A stretch of 64,000 bases of DNA from Victivallis lenta (GCF_009695545.1 NZ_VUNS01000016.1:1-64000), one strand, 5' to 3'; counted from the stretch's first letter, positions 16,609 through 26,357 are shown. Notes: generated from the sequence alone by a model not told the origin. Numbers and translations: made by a program.

Positions 16609-18339
16609 TTAAACAATCTTATTTTCAACCTCGAAACGCATTTTTTCCGCAAGTTGTTCGATCGAAAGCGTTCCGAGTTCCCCTTCGCGGCGGCTGCGGG
16701 CGGCAACCGCGCCCTCCTCCGCTTCGCGTTCGCCGACGACGAGCAGATACGGAATGCGCGCGTTGCGGGCATCCTTGATCTTCGCCCCGAGGCTCGAGGC
16801 CCGGACATCGGTTTCGACCCGGAACCCCTTCCGGCGCAGCTCAAGTTCGACCTGCTTCGCGTAGTCGAGCTGCTTCTCCGACACCGGCAGCAGCCGGGCC
16901 TGTTCCGGCGCAAGCCACATCGGGAACGCCCCCGCATACTGCTCGATCAGGATTCCGAAGAACCGCTCGAGCGAGCCCATCAGGGCGCGGTGCACCATGT
17001 ACGGCCGATGCTTCTTGCCGTCCTCGCCGATGTAGGTCATGTCGAACCGCTCCGGCAGATTGAAGTCGAACTGGATCGTCGCGGTCTGCCATTCGCGGCC
17101 GATCGCGTCTTTGACTTTCAGGTCGATCTTCGGGCCGTAGAAAGCGCCGCCGCCCTCGTCGACTTCGCAGTCGAGCCCGAGCTTGTCGACCGCTTTCTGC
17201 AGCGAGGTGATCGCTTTTTCCCAGCGCTCCGGTTCGCCGACCGCCTTGGCCGGGCGGGTCGAGAGATACGGCTTGATTTCGGTAAAACCGAAGCATTTCC
17301 AGATGTAGAGGCTGAAGCGCAGCACTTCGGCGATTTCATCCTCGATCTGCTCCGGAGTGCAGATGATGTGCGAGTCGTCCTGCGTGAAGCCGCGGACGCG
17401 CAGCAGCCCGTGCAGCGCGCCGGACTTCTCGTAACGGTAGACCGTGCCGAGCTCGGCCCAGCGCAACGGCAGCTCGCGGTAGGAGCGCAGCCGCGACTGG
17501 TAGACCTCGATGTGGAACGGACAGTTCATCGGCTTGACATAGTAATCCTTTTCATCGATCTGCATCGAGGAATACATGCCTTCACGGTAGAAATCGAGGT
17601 GTCCGCTCGTCTCCCACAGAATGCTCTGGCCGATGTGCGGCGTGTAGAGCAGCTGGTAGCCGTTCCTGTAATGCTCTTCCTTCCAGAACGTTTCGAAGGT
17701 GTGGCGGATGAACGCCCCCTTCGGATGCCAGAGCACGAGGCCCGGCCCGACGTTTTCCGAAAAGCTGAAGAGGTCGAGCTCCTGTCCGAGCTTGCGGTGG
17801 TCGCGCTTGGCCGCTTCCTCCTGCATGCGGATGTGCTCTTTGAGCTCCTCCTCGCTTGCGAAGGCGGTGCCGTAGATGCGCTGCAGCATTTTGTTTTTCT
17901 CGTCGCCGCGGAAGTAGCTTCCGGCGATCGACAGCAGCTTCACGGCGCCGATGTCGCCGCTGTTCGCGACGTGCGGGCCGCGGCAGAGGTCGACAAAGTC
18001 GCCGGTCTTGTAAAAACCGATCTTCTCGCCTTCCGGAATATCGGCGAGCCGCTCGAGCTTGTAGGGCTGTCCGGCCTCCTTCAGCATCTTTTCGGCTTCG
18101 GCGCGCGGGAGCTCGAAGTGCTCGAACGGCAGCTTGCGGCCGATCAGCTTCTTCATCTGCTTCTCGATCTCCTTCAGGTCCTCATTGACCAGGCGATGCT
18201 CCATGTCGAAGTCGTAGTAGAAGCCGTTTTCGGTCGCGGGGCCGATGTCGAACTTCGCATCCGGATAAAGTTTCTGGACCGCCGCGGCCATCACATGGGC
18301 CGCGCTGTGGCGGATCGTATCCAACGGGTAGTTGCTCAT
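16609..18339 (-). CDS. thrS: Threonyl-tRNA synthetase lacking the N-terminal TGS domain
   Basis: 576 aa, about 60 shorter than typical. The protein starts directly at the editing domain (HSAAH with His11/His15; Cys119 and His123 in DLCRGPH complete the editing site). The catalytic core has the zinc-ligand Cys273 in KPMNCPFH and the class II motifs GTVYRYEKSGALHGLLRVRGFTQDD and GGGAFYGPKIDLKVKDAIGREWQ. The C-terminal anticodon domain is intact (EKQLDYAKQVELELRRKGFRVETD, LVVGEREAE). An upstream in-frame extension with a TGS domain was not seen. TGS-less ThrRS is known in several bacteria. Confidence 0.96.
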   Translation of the reverse strand: MSNYPLDTIRHSAAHVMAAAVQKLYPDAKFDIGPATENGFYYDFDMEHRLVNEDLKEIEKQMKKLIGRKLPFEHFELPRAEAEKMLKEAGQPYKLERLADIPEGEKIGFYKTGDFVDLCRGPHVANSGDIGAVKLLSIAGSYFRGDEKNKMLQRIYGTAFASEEELKEHIRMQEEAAKRDHRKLGQELDLFSFSENVGPGLVLWHPKGAFIRHTFETFWKEEHYRNGYQLLYTPHIGQSILWETSGHLDFYREGMYSSMQIDEKDYYVKPMNCPFHIEVYQSRLRSYRELPLRWAELGTVYRYEKSGALHGLLRVRGFTQDDSHIICTPEQIEDEIAEVLRFSLYIWKCFGFTEIKPYLSTRPAKAVGEPERWEKAITSLQKAVDKLGLDCEVDEGGGAFYGPKIDLKVKDAIGREWQTATIQFDFNLPERFDMTYIGEDGKKHRPYMVHRALMGSLERFFGILIEQYAGAFPMWLAPEQARLLPVSEKQLDYAKQVELELRRKGFRVETDVRASSLGAKIKDARNARIPYLLVVGEREAEEGAVAARSRREGELGTLSIEQLAEKMRFEVENKIV

Positions 18340-18411
18340 TTTTAAAGTCCTTCAGTCAATCAATCGATCAGTACGGAATCAAACACGGTGCGATTTCCGC
18401 GCCCGGTCACG

Positions 18412-18430
18412 CCCGCGTCGGTGACGCGGG
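18412..18430 (-). terminator. Hairpin between ahcY and thrS
   Basis: CCCGCGTC and GACGCGGG form an 8-bp stem with a 3-nt loop, about 80 bp downstream of ahcY and 70 bp upstream of thrS. No clear U-tract follows. Confidence 0.35.
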
Positions 18431-18486
18431 GGAATCCTCTCTCGGTTGATTTCAACTTTCTGTTCATCATGACACCTTATCGTCAA

Positions 18487-18508
18487 CGTCCGCCGGTCCG
18501 GGCGGACG
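18487..18508 (-). terminator. GC-rich hairpin abutting the ahcY stop codon
   Basis: CGTCCGCC and GGCGGACG form a perfect 8-bp stem with a 6-nt loop, one base after the ahcY stop codon. There is no U-tract. Confidence 0.5.
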
Positions 18509-18509
18509 G

Positions 18510-19916
18510 TCAGTAACGGTAGCTCTCCGGCTTGTACGGTCCCTCGACCGGCACACCGATGTAGCCGGCCTGTTCCGGGGTGAGCTTCGTCAGCTTCGCA
18601 CCGAGTTTTTCGAGGTGGAGCCGGGCGACCTCTTCGTCGAGTTTCTTCTCGATCAGGTAGACGCCGACCTCGCGCCCGGCGTTGCGGGCGATGTCGATCT
18701 GCGCGAGCGTCTGGTTCGTGAAGCTGTTCGACATCACGAACGACGGGTGGCCGGTCGCGCAGCCGAGGTTCACGAGCCGCCCTTCGGCCAGCAGGTAGAT
18801 GCAGTGCCCGTCCGGGAAGGTGAAGCGGCTGACCGGGCATTCGCTGCCTTTGATGACGGTCTTCCTGATTCCCGGCCAGCTCTCGAGTTTCGCAACCTCG
18901 ATTTCGTCGTCGAAGTGGCCGATGTTGCAGACGATCGCCTGGTCTTTCATCTTCGACATGTGCTCGGCCGTGATGATCCGGCAGTTGCCGGTGGTCGTGA
19001 CGTAGAGATCCGCGTACGGCAGCACGTCTTCGACCGTGCAGACCTGGAATCCGGCCATGCACGCCTGCAGCGCGCAGATCGGGTCGATTTCGCTGACCAT
19101 CACGCGGGCGCGCTCGTTGCGCATCGCCTCGGAGCACCCCTTGCCGACGTCGCCGTAGCCGCAGACCATGACCGTCTTGCCGGAAAGCATGACGTCGAGC
19201 GCGCGCTTGATGCCGTCGGTCAGGCTGTGGCGGCAGCCGTAGATATTGTCGAATTTGCTTTTGGTGACCGAATCGTTCACGTTGATCGCCGGGAAAAGCA
19301 GCTCGCCCTTCGCCTGCATCTGGATCAGGCGATGGACTCCGGTGGTGGTCTCTTCCGAAACGCCCTTCACGTTCGCGGCGACCCGGTGCCAGTGGGTCGG
19401 GTCCTCCGCGAGAACCTTCTTCAGCAGCGCATTGATGATTTTCAGCTCGGCCACATCGGTCGGCGTGTCGAGGATCGATGCATCGTTTTCGGCCGCGAAG
19501 CCGCGATGGATCAACAGCGTCGCGTCGCCGCCGTCGTCGACGATCTGGTCCGGGCCGGAGCCGTCCGGCCAGGTCAGCGCCCGGTAGGTGCACTCCCAGT
19601 ACTCCTCAAGCGTCTCGCCCTTCCAGGCGAAGACCGGAACGCCGGCCGCCGCGATGGCCGCGGCAGCGTGGTCCTGCGTCGAAAAAATGTTGCAGCTCGC
19701 CCAGCGGACGTCCGCACCGAGCGCTTTCAGCGTCTCGATCAACACGGCGGTCTGAATGGTCATGTGGAGGCTGCCCATGATCTTGACCCCCTTCAGCGGC
19801 CGGCTGGGGCCGTATTTGGCCCGCGTGGCCATGAGGCCCGGCATCTCCTGCTCGGCGATTTCAATTTCCTTCCGGCCGAAATCGGCCAGGCCGATGTCTT
19901 TCACCTTGTAATCCAT
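18510..19916 (-). CDS. ahcY: Adenosylhomocysteinase (S-adenosylhomocysteine hydrolase)
   Basis: 468 aa NAD-dependent enzyme that splits S-adenosylhomocysteine into homocysteine and adenosine. Signatures: [69 protein letters not shown], the NAD-binding loop [17 protein letters not shown], and the C-terminal [25 protein letters not shown]. The insertion [14 protein letters not shown] is typical of the longer bacterial/plant form. It ends the metK-kinase-ahcY operon, 5 bp after the kinase. Confidence 0.97.
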   Translation of the reverse strand: MDYKVKDIGLADFGRKEIEIAEQEMPGLMATRAKYGPSRPLKGVKIMGSLHMTIQTAVLIETLKALGADVRWASCNIFSTQDHAAAAIAAAGVPVFAWKGETLEEYWECTYRALTWPDGSGPDQIVDDGGDATLLIHRGFAAENDASILDTPTDVAELKIINALLKKVLAEDPTHWHRVAANVKGVSEETTTGVHRLIQMQAKGELLFPAINVNDSVTKSKFDNIYGCRHSLTDGIKRALDVMLSGKTVMVCGYGDVGKGCSEAMRNERARVMVSEIDPICALQACMAGFQVCTVEDVLPYADLYVTTTGNCRIITAEHMSKMKDQAIVCNIGHFDDEIEVAKLESWPGIRKTVIKGSECPVSRFTFPDGHCIYLLAEGRLVNLGCATGHPSFVMSNSFTNQTLAQIDIARNAGREVGVYLIEKKLDEEVARLHLEKLGAKLTKLTPEQAGYIGVPVEGPYKPESYRY

Positions 19917-19921
19917 ACTCT

Positions 19922-20941
19922 TCAGTTTCCTTCATTCATCCTGCGTTTGATTTCGCGCCAGCGCTCCTCCGGAATTTCGGAGCCGACCACCTTGACGACT
20001 TCGGAACTGACCAGCGCGCCGTAGAAGGCGGACTCGGCCAGATTTTTCCCCTCGTACAATCCGTACAGAAACCCGGTCGCCCAGAGGTCGCCCGCCGCCG
20101 TCGTGTCGGCCGGATCGGCAACCAGCTGCGCGGGAACCCGCGCCGTTTCGTTGCCGGACTTCACGACCGCGCCCTGTCTGCCGAGCTTGATCGCCGCGAC
20201 TTCGCACCACGAAGCGAGCGTGTCGAGCTGCTCCGCGACCGGGATGTCGCCGAGCAGCATGGCCGCTTCCTCTTCGTTCGCCATGATCACGTCGACGTAC
20301 TCCCGGAGGATCGACGGCAAACTCTCCCTGAAGTCGCGGACGACCTCGAAGCTTGCGAGGTCGACACCGATCCGGCAGCCCGCCTCCTTCGCCTTCCGGA
20401 GCACGGTCGGCATGATCGCCGAATAGAACATGTACCCCTCGATATAGACGAAATCGTACTTCGTGAAATCGACGGCTTCGGCTTCGTCGGTCCGCAGCAG
20501 CAGCGACGCGCCCAGGGCCGTGCGCATGGTCCTCTCCGCATCGGGCGTGATCATCGAGAGGCAGGTGCCGGTCGGCATCTCGGCTGTGGCGATGAACGCC
20601 TCGTCGGAGCCGCCGAGTTCGCGCAGCTTCCGGCGGTAGAACCGGCCGTGCTCGTCGTCGCCGAGCTTGCCGAGCATCGCGGCCGGCACGCCGAGGCGCG
20701 CCAGGCCGAACACGGTGTTGCCGGTCGAACCGCCCGGAACCAGCCGCGGTTCAACCGGCAGCCGGTCGAGCACCGACCGCTGGAACTCCGCATCGACCAT
20801 GACCATCCCGCCTTTTTCTCCGGGGATGGTGCCGAGAAACGCATCGTCCACCTGAACGAGAATGTCCAGAAGCGGCGAACCGACGCCGAGCAGTTGAAAT
20901 GCGCCTCCCTGTTCGGAGTTGCGCCCGTGCAGAATACTCAT
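19922..20941 (-). CDS. PfkB-family sugar/nucleoside kinase, probable adenosine kinase
   Basis: 339 aa ribokinase-like fold. Signatures: [51 protein letters not shown] and the catalytic/anion-hole motif [19 protein letters not shown] (the more usual GAGD is AAGD here). The family alone does not prove the substrate. Its position, 4 bp after metK and 5 bp before ahcY, strongly suggests it removes the adenosine released by AhcY, pulling that reversible reaction forward. Confidence 0.85.
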   Translation of the reverse strand: MSILHGRNSEQGGAFQLLGVGSPLLDILVQVDDAFLGTIPGEKGGMVMVDAEFQRSVLDRLPVEPRLVPGGSTGNTVFGLARLGVPAAMLGKLGDDEHGRFYRRKLRELGGSDEAFIATAEMPTGTCLSMITPDAERTMRTALGASLLLRTDEAEAVDFTKYDFVYIEGYMFYSAIMPTVLRKAKEAGCRIGVDLASFEVVRDFRESLPSILREYVDVIMANEEEAAMLLGDIPVAEQLDTLASWCEVAAIKLGRQGAVVKSGNETARVPAQLVADPADTTAAGDLWATGFLYGLYEGKNLAESAFYGALVSSEVVKVVGSEIPEERWREIKRRMNEGN

Positions 20942-20945
20942 TTGA

Positions 20946-22142
20946 TTACTTCAGATATTCCGCCGCCGCGGCTTTGATCTCTTCGACCTTGTCGGTCTTC
21001 TCCCACGGGAACTGCGGACGGCCGAAATGGCCGTAGGCCGCCGTGTCCGCATAGCTCCACCCCTTGCCGGGGTTCTTGAGCCCGAGCGCCTTGACGATCG
21101 CGGCCGGCTTCAGGCTGAACACCTTGCGGATGACTTTCTCGAGATCCTGGTCGCTCTTGAGCTTGCCGGTGCCGTAGGTGTCGACGTTGATCGACAGCGG
21201 TTCGGCCACGCCGATCGCGTAGGCGACCTGAACCTCGCACTTGTCGGCCAGCCCCGCCGCGACGATGTTCTTCGCGATGTAGCGGCACATGTAGGCGGCC
21301 GACCGGTCGACCTTCGAGGGGTCCTTGCCGGAGAACGCGCCGCCGCCGTGGCTGCCGACGCCGCCGTAGGTGTCGACGATGATCTTGCGGCCGGTGAGGC
21401 CGGTATCGCCGTGCGGGCCGCCGATCTCAAAGCGGCCGGTCGGATTCACGTAATAGACGATGTCGTCGTTCAGCAGCTCGGCCGGAACGACCTTCCTGAC
21501 GACCTCTTTGACGAGAGCTTCGAGCCAGCTGTGCTCCATATCCGGCGTGTGCTGGTGCGAAACCACCACGGCGGTCACAGCGACCGGCTTGCCCTGGGAG
21601 TAGCGGATCGAAACCTGACTCTTCGAATCCGGACGCAGGTAACGGTACTTTTCAGGCTCGGTGTGGCGGAGGCGCGCTAGCTCTTCGACGATCTTGTGCG
21701 CGTAGTAGATCGGGGCCGGCATGAGGGCCGGAGTCTCGTTCGACGCATAACCGAACATCATGCCCTGGTCGCCGGCGCCCTGCTCGGTGAACATGCCCTG
21801 ACCTTCGGTCACCCCCTGGGAGATGTCCGGGGACTGCTTGTGGACACAGACCATGACCTTCGCCTCGTCGGCGCAGAAGCCGACGTTCGGGTCGTTGTAG
21901 CCGATTTTGCGGACCGCGTCGAGCGCGATCTCCTGCCAGTTGATCTTCGCCTTGGTGGTGATTTCACCGGAGATGACGACGAGGTTCGTGGTGGTCAGCG
22001 TCTCGCAGGCGACGCGGCTGTCCGGGTCCTGCATGAGACAGGCGTCGAGAATCGCATCGGAAATCTGGTCACAGACCTTGTCCGGATGTCCTTCGGAAAC
22101 GGACTCGGAGGTGAAGACGTGATCGGTATGGATCTTGCTCAT
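20946..22142 (-). CDS. metK: S-adenosylmethionine synthetase
   Basis: 398 aa. Makes SAM from methionine and ATP. Signatures: [36 protein letters not shown], the [20 protein letters not shown] loop, [20 protein letters not shown] and [11 protein letters not shown]. It is the first gene of the SAM-cycle operon. I looked for a SAM riboswitch in the 140 bp upstream and did not recognise one. Confidence 0.98.
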   Translation of the reverse strand: MSKIHTDHVFTSESVSEGHPDKVCDQISDAILDACLMQDPDSRVACETLTTTNLVVISGEITTKAKINWQEIALDAVRKIGYNDPNVGFCADEAKVMVCVHKQSPDISQGVTEGQGMFTEQGAGDQGMMFGYASNETPALMPAPIYYAHKIVEELARLRHTEPEKYRYLRPDSKSQVSIRYSQGKPVAVTAVVVSHQHTPDMEHSWLEALVKEVVRKVVPAELLNDDIVYYVNPTGRFEIGGPHGDTGLTGRKIIVDTYGGVGSHGGGAFSGKDPSKVDRSAAYMCRYIAKNIVAAGLADKCEVQVAYAIGVAEPLSINVDTYGTGKLKSDQDLEKVIRKVFSLKPAAIVKALGLKNPGKGWSYADTAAYGHFGRPQFPWEKTDKVEEIKAAAAEYLK

Positions 22143-22200
22143 TCTAGATTAACTCCTGATATTGAGTGGTTTTTCATATTGTTTCGTGATAACGCAAAAC

Positions 22201-22236
22201 GCCCGGCCGGTCGGATGAACAACCGGACGAGCGGGC
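22201..22236 (-). terminator. Terminator downstream of pal
   Basis: GCCCG...CGGGC closes a hairpin with an inner CCGGTCG/CAACCGG stem. The single mismatch becomes a G-U pair only in a minus-strand transcript. GTTTTGC follows. It sits 49 bp after the pal stop and just before the metK leader. Confidence 0.6.
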
Positions 22237-22284
22237 TTCTGCGGGCTTAAAAGCTGCTGGAAAAACGCATCTTGCGGAGGCTGA

Positions 22285-22917
22285 TCAGCGCTGCGGCATC
22301 CGCATCGGGACCGGAACGCCGCGGCGGTTCTGGCCCCAGACGGCTTCGCCCGAGCCTTCGACGGCCGGCTTGTCCTTGCCGTAGCTGAGCGTCTTCATCC
22401 GGTGGTCGGCCAGCCCGCGGCCGGCCAGGTAGGCGCGGATCGCATTCGCGCGGCGTTCGCCGAGCGCGCGGTTGTACTCTTCGGTGCCGCGCTGGTCGCA
22501 GTGGCCTTCGATCAGGAGCCCGAGCGTCGGATTCTGCTTCAGGTAATCGGCGATGCGGTCGAGGTTGTTCTGTTCGGACGGCACGAGCACGTCCGAATCA
22601 TACGCGAAATAGATGATCGGCATATTGAGGCGGTTGCCGGTCGGGTCGGCTTCGGTCCAGCCGTCCGGATCGGTCTTGCCGGCGTTGATTCCGTCATTGG
22701 CTCCGTCGGACCATCCGGAGGCCGCTCCGGGTCCGAACGGATCACCCGGGGTGCCGCCGAGGCCGGTCTGGTTGAAGCCGCCGGCCGGATCATCGAACGC
22801 TTCTTCCACCATCGTGGTATTTTCTTCCGGCGTATCGTTGCTGAACAGACTGCAGCCGGCTCCGCCGAGGCCGAGCAGTGCGACGATGACGGCTGAACTC
22901 AAGAAATGCTTCATCAT
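22285..22917 (-). CDS. pal: Peptidoglycan-associated lipoprotein (Pal/OmpA-like)
   Basis: 210 aa from ATG 22917 (AGGAGGG nine bases upstream). The signal peptide ends in a lipobox GGAGC, so Cys22 would be lipidated. A low-complexity Gly/Pro/Asp linker (~30-95) precedes an OmpA_C domain: IIYFAYDSDVLVPSEQNNLDRIADYLKQNP, LLIEGHCDQRGTEEYNRALGERRANAIRAYL, and NRR. Pal tethers the outer membrane to peptidoglycan. The last ~12 residues after NRR (GVPVPMRMPQR) replace the usual NRRVE-type ending. No tol genes are adjacent. Confidence 0.93.
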   Translation of the reverse strand: MMKHFLSSAVIVALLGLGGAGCSLFSNDTPEENTTMVEEAFDDPAGGFNQTGLGGTPGDPFGPGAASGWSDGANDGINAGKTDPDGWTEADPTGNRLNMPIIYFAYDSDVLVPSEQNNLDRIADYLKQNPTLGLLIEGHCDQRGTEEYNRALGERRANAIRAYLAGRGLADHRMKTLSYGKDKPAVEGSGEAVWGQNRRGVPVPMRMPQR

Positions 22918-22976
22918 AATTCGTTTCCCTCCTGAAATGCAATCCTGTGGACTGTGGCAAATTCGTTTTGCCATTT

Positions 22977-23005
22977 AAAATAGACTTGAAATATGAAAAT
23001 TCCAA
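22977..23005 (-). promoter_or_regulatory. Candidate promoter of pal
   Basis: On the minus strand TTGGAA (23005-23000) and TATTTT (22982-22977) are 17 bp apart in an A/T-rich stretch. The predicted start is about 50 bp before the pal ATG. Confidence 0.45.
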
Positions 23006-23076
23006 TCTTTTTCCGACAATAAAGATGTTTTTTTTGCGATTCTTTCTCCCGCGCGGGTTTATGCATAAAAAAAATC

Positions 23077-23105
23077 TTGATATTACGCCTGAACTCTGCT
23101 ATATT
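23077..23105 (+). promoter_or_regulatory. Promoter of ilvE-panC-hisD
   Basis: TTGATA (23077-23082) and TATATT (23100-23105) are spaced 17 bp apart. The predicted start is near 23112, about 37 bp upstream of the ilvE ATG. This is a good sigma-70 match. Confidence 0.7.
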
Positions 23106-23148
23106 TTCCTCTGATACGTGAAACATGCAGTCTGGAGGGCATCTGATC

Positions 23149-24156
23149 ATGGACATCGACTGGGAAAATCTCGGATTCAAATTCATGCCGGCCCGGAGCA
23201 ACATCCGGTTCCATTACGCGGACGGGAAGTGGGATGACGGTACGCTTACCGGCTCCTATGACATCACCGTAAGCGTCGCGGCCAACGCATTCCATTACGG
23301 CCAGGCGATTTTCGAAGGCGGCAAGGCGTTCCGCTGCAAGGACGGCAAAGTCCGCATCTTCCGCCCGGAAGAGAACGGCAGGCGGCTGAACCGTTCCGCG
23401 AGCCACCTGCTGATGCCGGAGTTTCCGGTCGACAAATTCGTCGAGGCGGTGAAGACCGTCGTGCGCGACAATGCCGACTTCGTGCCGCCCTACGGCACCG
23501 GCGGCGCGCTCTACATCCGTCCGGTCATGTTCGGCACCACGCCGCAGATCGGCGTCGGCGCGAGCCTCGAATATGAGCTGATCATCATGGTCGTGCCGGT
23601 CGGCGCCTATTACAAGGGCGGCATCAAGCCGGTCGACGCGATGATTTCGCGCGACTACGACCGCGCCGCCCCGCACGGCACCGGGCATATCAAGGCGGCC
23701 GGCAACTATGCGGCCAGCCTGATCTCGAGCAAGCAGGCGAAGGAGCGCGGCTGCGCGGTCGCACTGTTCCTCGACCCGGCCACGCACACGTTCATCGACG
23801 AGTTCGGCACGAGCAACTTCCTCGCAATCACGAAGGACGGCAAATACGTCACGAGCGAATCGGATTCGATCCTCGCTTCGATCACGAACAACTCGCTCAT
23901 GACGCTGGCCGCCGACCTCGGCATGCCGGTCGAGCGGCGCAAGATCCGCGCGTCGGAGCTTGCCGATTTCGCGGAGGTCGCGGCCTGCGGCACCGCCGTG
24001 GTGCTGACTCCGGTGGGACGCATTTTCAACGGCGACGAGGTGATCGACTACCATTTCACCGAAATCGGACCGCAGCTGAAGAAACTGTATGACGAGATGA
24101 CCGGCGTTCAGGTCGGCGAACGTCCGGACCGGCACGGCTGGCTGACGGAGATCTGA
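23149..24156 (+). CDS. ilvE: Branched-chain amino acid aminotransferase
   Basis: 335 aa fold-type IV PLP enzyme for the last step of valine, leucine and isoleucine synthesis. ATG 23149 is preceded by GGAGGG; an in-frame ATG at 23125 falls upstream of that site. Signatures: NAFHYGQAIFEGGKAFR, RLNRSASHLLMP, ALYIRPVMFGT, HIKAAGNYAAS with the PLP lysine Lys182, FIDEFGTSNFLAI and VAACGTAVVLTPVGRI. The length and motifs match the class II BCAT subgroup. It is first in an operon with panC and hisD. ilvB is 10 kb downstream. Confidence 0.95.
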   Translation: MDIDWENLGFKFMPARSNIRFHYADGKWDDGTLTGSYDITVSVAANAFHYGQAIFEGGKAFRCKDGKVRIFRPEENGRRLNRSASHLLMPEFPVDKFVEAVKTVVRDNADFVPPYGTGGALYIRPVMFGTTPQIGVGASLEYELIIMVVPVGAYYKGGIKPVDAMISRDYDRAAPHGTGHIKAAGNYAASLISSKQAKERGCAVALFLDPATHTFIDEFGTSNFLAITKDGKYVTSESDSILASITNNSLMTLAADLGMPVERRKIRASELADFAEVAACGTAVVLTPVGRIFNGDEVIDYHFTEIGPQLKKLYDEMTGVQVGERPDRHGWLTEI

Positions 24157-24158
24157 TC

Positions 24159-25010
24159 ATGGAAATCTTCAGGACGCCGGCCGAGCTTCAGGCTTACGCG
24201 CTGTCGAACAAGCGCGCCGGCCGCACGATCGCGCTCGTGCCGACCATGGGGTATCTGCATGCCGGGCACTGTTCGCTGATCGACATCGCCCGGCAGAAGG
24301 CCGATCTCGTGATCGTCTCGATCTTCGTGAACCCGATTCAGTTCGGGCCGTCCGAGGATCTCGACAAGTATCCGCGCGATTTCGAGCATGATGCGAAGCT
24401 CTGCACCGAGCACGGCGCCGATGCGGTGTTCGCGCCGGAGCCGGGCGTGATGTATGCGCCCGACGCGTCGACCGTGGTCGAGGAGCAGAAGCTGTCGCGC
24501 CCGCTTTGCGGCGCCCGGCGCCCGGGCCACTTCCGCGGCGTGACGACGGTGGTTGCGAAGCTTTTCAATCTGGCGCTGCCGGATTACGCGGTGTTCGGCA
24601 TGAAGGACGCCCAGCAGCTGCTGGTCATCAGGCGGATGGTGCGTGATCTGAATTTTCCGGTTGAAATCGTGGCGGCTCCGCTGATCCGCGAGCACAGCGG
24701 GCTGGCGCTTTCGTCGCGCAATGCCTATCTGACGGCCGATGAGAAGGAGCGCGCGGTGATTCTGTCGCGCGTGCTCGATGCGGCGCGCCCGGCGCTGATC
24801 GCCGGCGGGGTCGAGGCGATTCCGGCCGTGCTTGAGGTCATGAAACATGAAATTGAAAAAGCCGGCGGGCGGATTGATTATGTCGAAGCGCTCGACGCAT
24901 CGACGCTTGAGACGCCGAATGCGAAGACGGCGGACCTTCTGGTCGCGCTCGCCGTCTATTTCGGCAACACGCGCCTGATCGACAATACACTGGTCTGGGT
25001 GAAGCAATGA
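24159..25010 (+). CDS. panC: Pantothenate synthetase
   Basis: 283 aa. Condenses pantoate and beta-alanine with ATP. Signatures: LVPTMGYLHAGHCSLI with His34 and His37 of the HIGH-type motif, SIFVNPIQFGPSEDLDKYPR, LCGARRPGHFRGVTTVVAKLF, and ALSSRNAYL. The usual GEKDxQQ loop reads GMKDAQQ here, a Glu-to-Met change next to the active site. It lies 2 bp after ilvE and overlaps hisD as ATGA. panB and panD are not in the window. Confidence 0.96.
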   Translation: MEIFRTPAELQAYALSNKRAGRTIALVPTMGYLHAGHCSLIDIARQKADLVIVSIFVNPIQFGPSEDLDKYPRDFEHDAKLCTEHGADAVFAPEPGVMYAPDASTVVEEQKLSRPLCGARRPGHFRGVTTVVAKLFNLALPDYAVFGMKDAQQLLVIRRMVRDLNFPVEIVAAPLIREHSGLALSSRNAYLTADEKERAVILSRVLDAARPALIAGGVEAIPAVLEVMKHEIEKAGGRIDYVEALDASTLETPNAKTADLLVALAVYFGNTRLIDNTLVWVKQ

Positions 25011-26296
25011 AGAAACTCTATTACGACTCTCCCGGCTTTGAAAACGAGCTCCGCGCTCTGGCGGACCGGCCCGGCTATCCGCCGGAGATCGAGCCGCAGG
25101 TTGCGGCGATCATCGATGACGTCCGCCGCGAGGGGAATGCGGCTCTTGTGAAGTATGCCGCGAAGTTTGACCGGGTCGAACTCGATCCGGCCCGGTTCCG
25201 GGTGACGGACGAGGAGATCGACGCCGCTGCGGCCCTGCTTTCGGAGCGCGAGAAAAAAGCGATCGACACGGCTTTGTCGCAGGTGCGCGATTTTGCGCTG
25301 GCGACGGTGCCGCGCGCCTGGTCCGCATCCCCGCGTGCCGGGGTCATGCTCGGGGAGAAATTCACTCCGATGGACCGGGTCGGCGTCTATATCCCGGGCG
25401 GCACGGCTCCGCTGGTTTCGACCGTGCTGCATACGGCCGGGATTGCCGGTGCGGCGGGAGTCCGCGAAATCGTCGCGGCGACTCCGGCCAACCGGGAGGG
25501 GAAGGTTCATCCGGCCGTGCTCTATGCGATGCGCAAGGCGGGCGTGACTGAAATCTACCGGCTCGGCGGCGTATATGGTGTCGCGGCGCTTGCGCTCGGC
25601 ACGGAGTCGATCCGCAAGGTTGAGAAGCTGGTCGGCCCCGGCAACGCATATGTGACGGCGGCCAAGAAACTGCTTTACGGCAAGGTCGCGATCGATATGG
25701 TGGCGGGGCCGTCGGAAATCCTCGTCATCGCGGATGCGGAAGCGAATCCTGAATTCATCGCGGCCGACCTGCTGAGCCAGGCCGAACACGGCTCCGGACT
25801 TGAGCAGGCGGTGCTGGTCACGACCGACCGCGCGATGATCGACCGGGTGGAGGCCGCGTTCCAGCGCCAGAAGGCGACGCTGCCGAAGCTCGCCACGGTC
25901 GAACGGGTCGAAGCCCGCGGCATTTTCCTGATCCACGTCGCGGACCTCGAACAGGCCGCCCGCGTGGCGAGCGCCTACGCGCCGGAGCACCTCGAAATCC
26001 AGACGGCGAATCCGGAGGCGGTCGCGGCGAAGATCACGGCGGCCGGCGCAATCTTTCTCGGGGCCTGGACGCCGGAGGCGATCGGCGATTTCTGCGCCGG
26101 TCCGTCGCATGTTCTGCCGACCGCATCGAGCGCGCACTACTTCAACGGGCTGGAGACGGTCAGCTTTTTCCGCCGGACAAGCCTCGTGAAGTACGACGAG
26201 GCGGCGCTGCGGCGCGAAGCGGGCATCGTCGAATGCTTCGGCGAGATGGAGAGCCTGGCCGCGCACGGCCGCGCCGGAACCATCCGGGTGAAGTAA
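25007..26296 (+). CDS. hisD: Histidinol dehydrogenase
   Basis: 429 aa zinc enzyme for the last two steps of histidine synthesis. Signatures: VGVYIPGGTAPLVSTVLHTAGIAGAAGVREIVAATP, YRLGGVYGVAALALGTESIRKVEKLVGPGNAYVTAAKK, DMVAGPSEILVIAD, LLSQAEHGSGLEQAVLVT, PEHLEIQT, and GPSHVLPTASSAHYFNGL. No other his genes are nearby, so hisD is detached from the rest of the pathway. The start overlaps panC by 4 bp. Confidence 0.97.
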   Translation: MKKLYYDSPGFENELRALADRPGYPPEIEPQVAAIIDDVRREGNAALVKYAAKFDRVELDPARFRVTDEEIDAAAALLSEREKKAIDTALSQVRDFALATVPRAWSASPRAGVMLGEKFTPMDRVGVYIPGGTAPLVSTVLHTAGIAGAAGVREIVAATPANREGKVHPAVLYAMRKAGVTEIYRLGGVYGVAALALGTESIRKVEKLVGPGNAYVTAAKKLLYGKVAIDMVAGPSEILVIADAEANPEFIAADLLSQAEHGSGLEQAVLVTTDRAMIDRVEAAFQRQKATLPKLATVERVEARGIFLIHVADLEQAARVASAYAPEHLEIQTANPEAVAAKITAAGAIFLGAWTPEAIGDFCAGPSHVLPTASSAHYFNGLETVSFFRRTSLVKYDEAALRREAGIVECFGEMESLAAHGRAGTIRVK

Positions 26297-26315
26297 GGGA
26301 AAGTTCTTTGAGTGG

Positions 26316-26356
26316 GCGGGAACGGCGTTGAGGCCGTTTCCGCTCTTTGTGTTTTC
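26316..26356 (+). terminator. Intrinsic terminator of ilvE-panC-hisD
   Basis: GCGGGAACGGC and GCCGTTTCCGC (26316-26326 / 26333-26343) form an 11-bp stem with one G-U pair, followed by TCTTTGTGTTTTC. It is in the gap between convergent hisD and the EamA gene. Confidence 0.8.
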
Positions 26357-26357
26357 A

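Noticed and set aside
16201-18345. 714-codon plus-strand reading frame opposite thrS
   Set aside because: The minus strand encodes a complete threonyl-tRNA synthetase with all catalytic motifs. The antisense frame is a by-product of GC-rich third positions.
22143-22200. SAM riboswitch upstream of metK
   Set aside because: The gap is short and is partly taken by the pal terminator. No SAM-I, SAM-II or SAM/SAH-like core was recognised.
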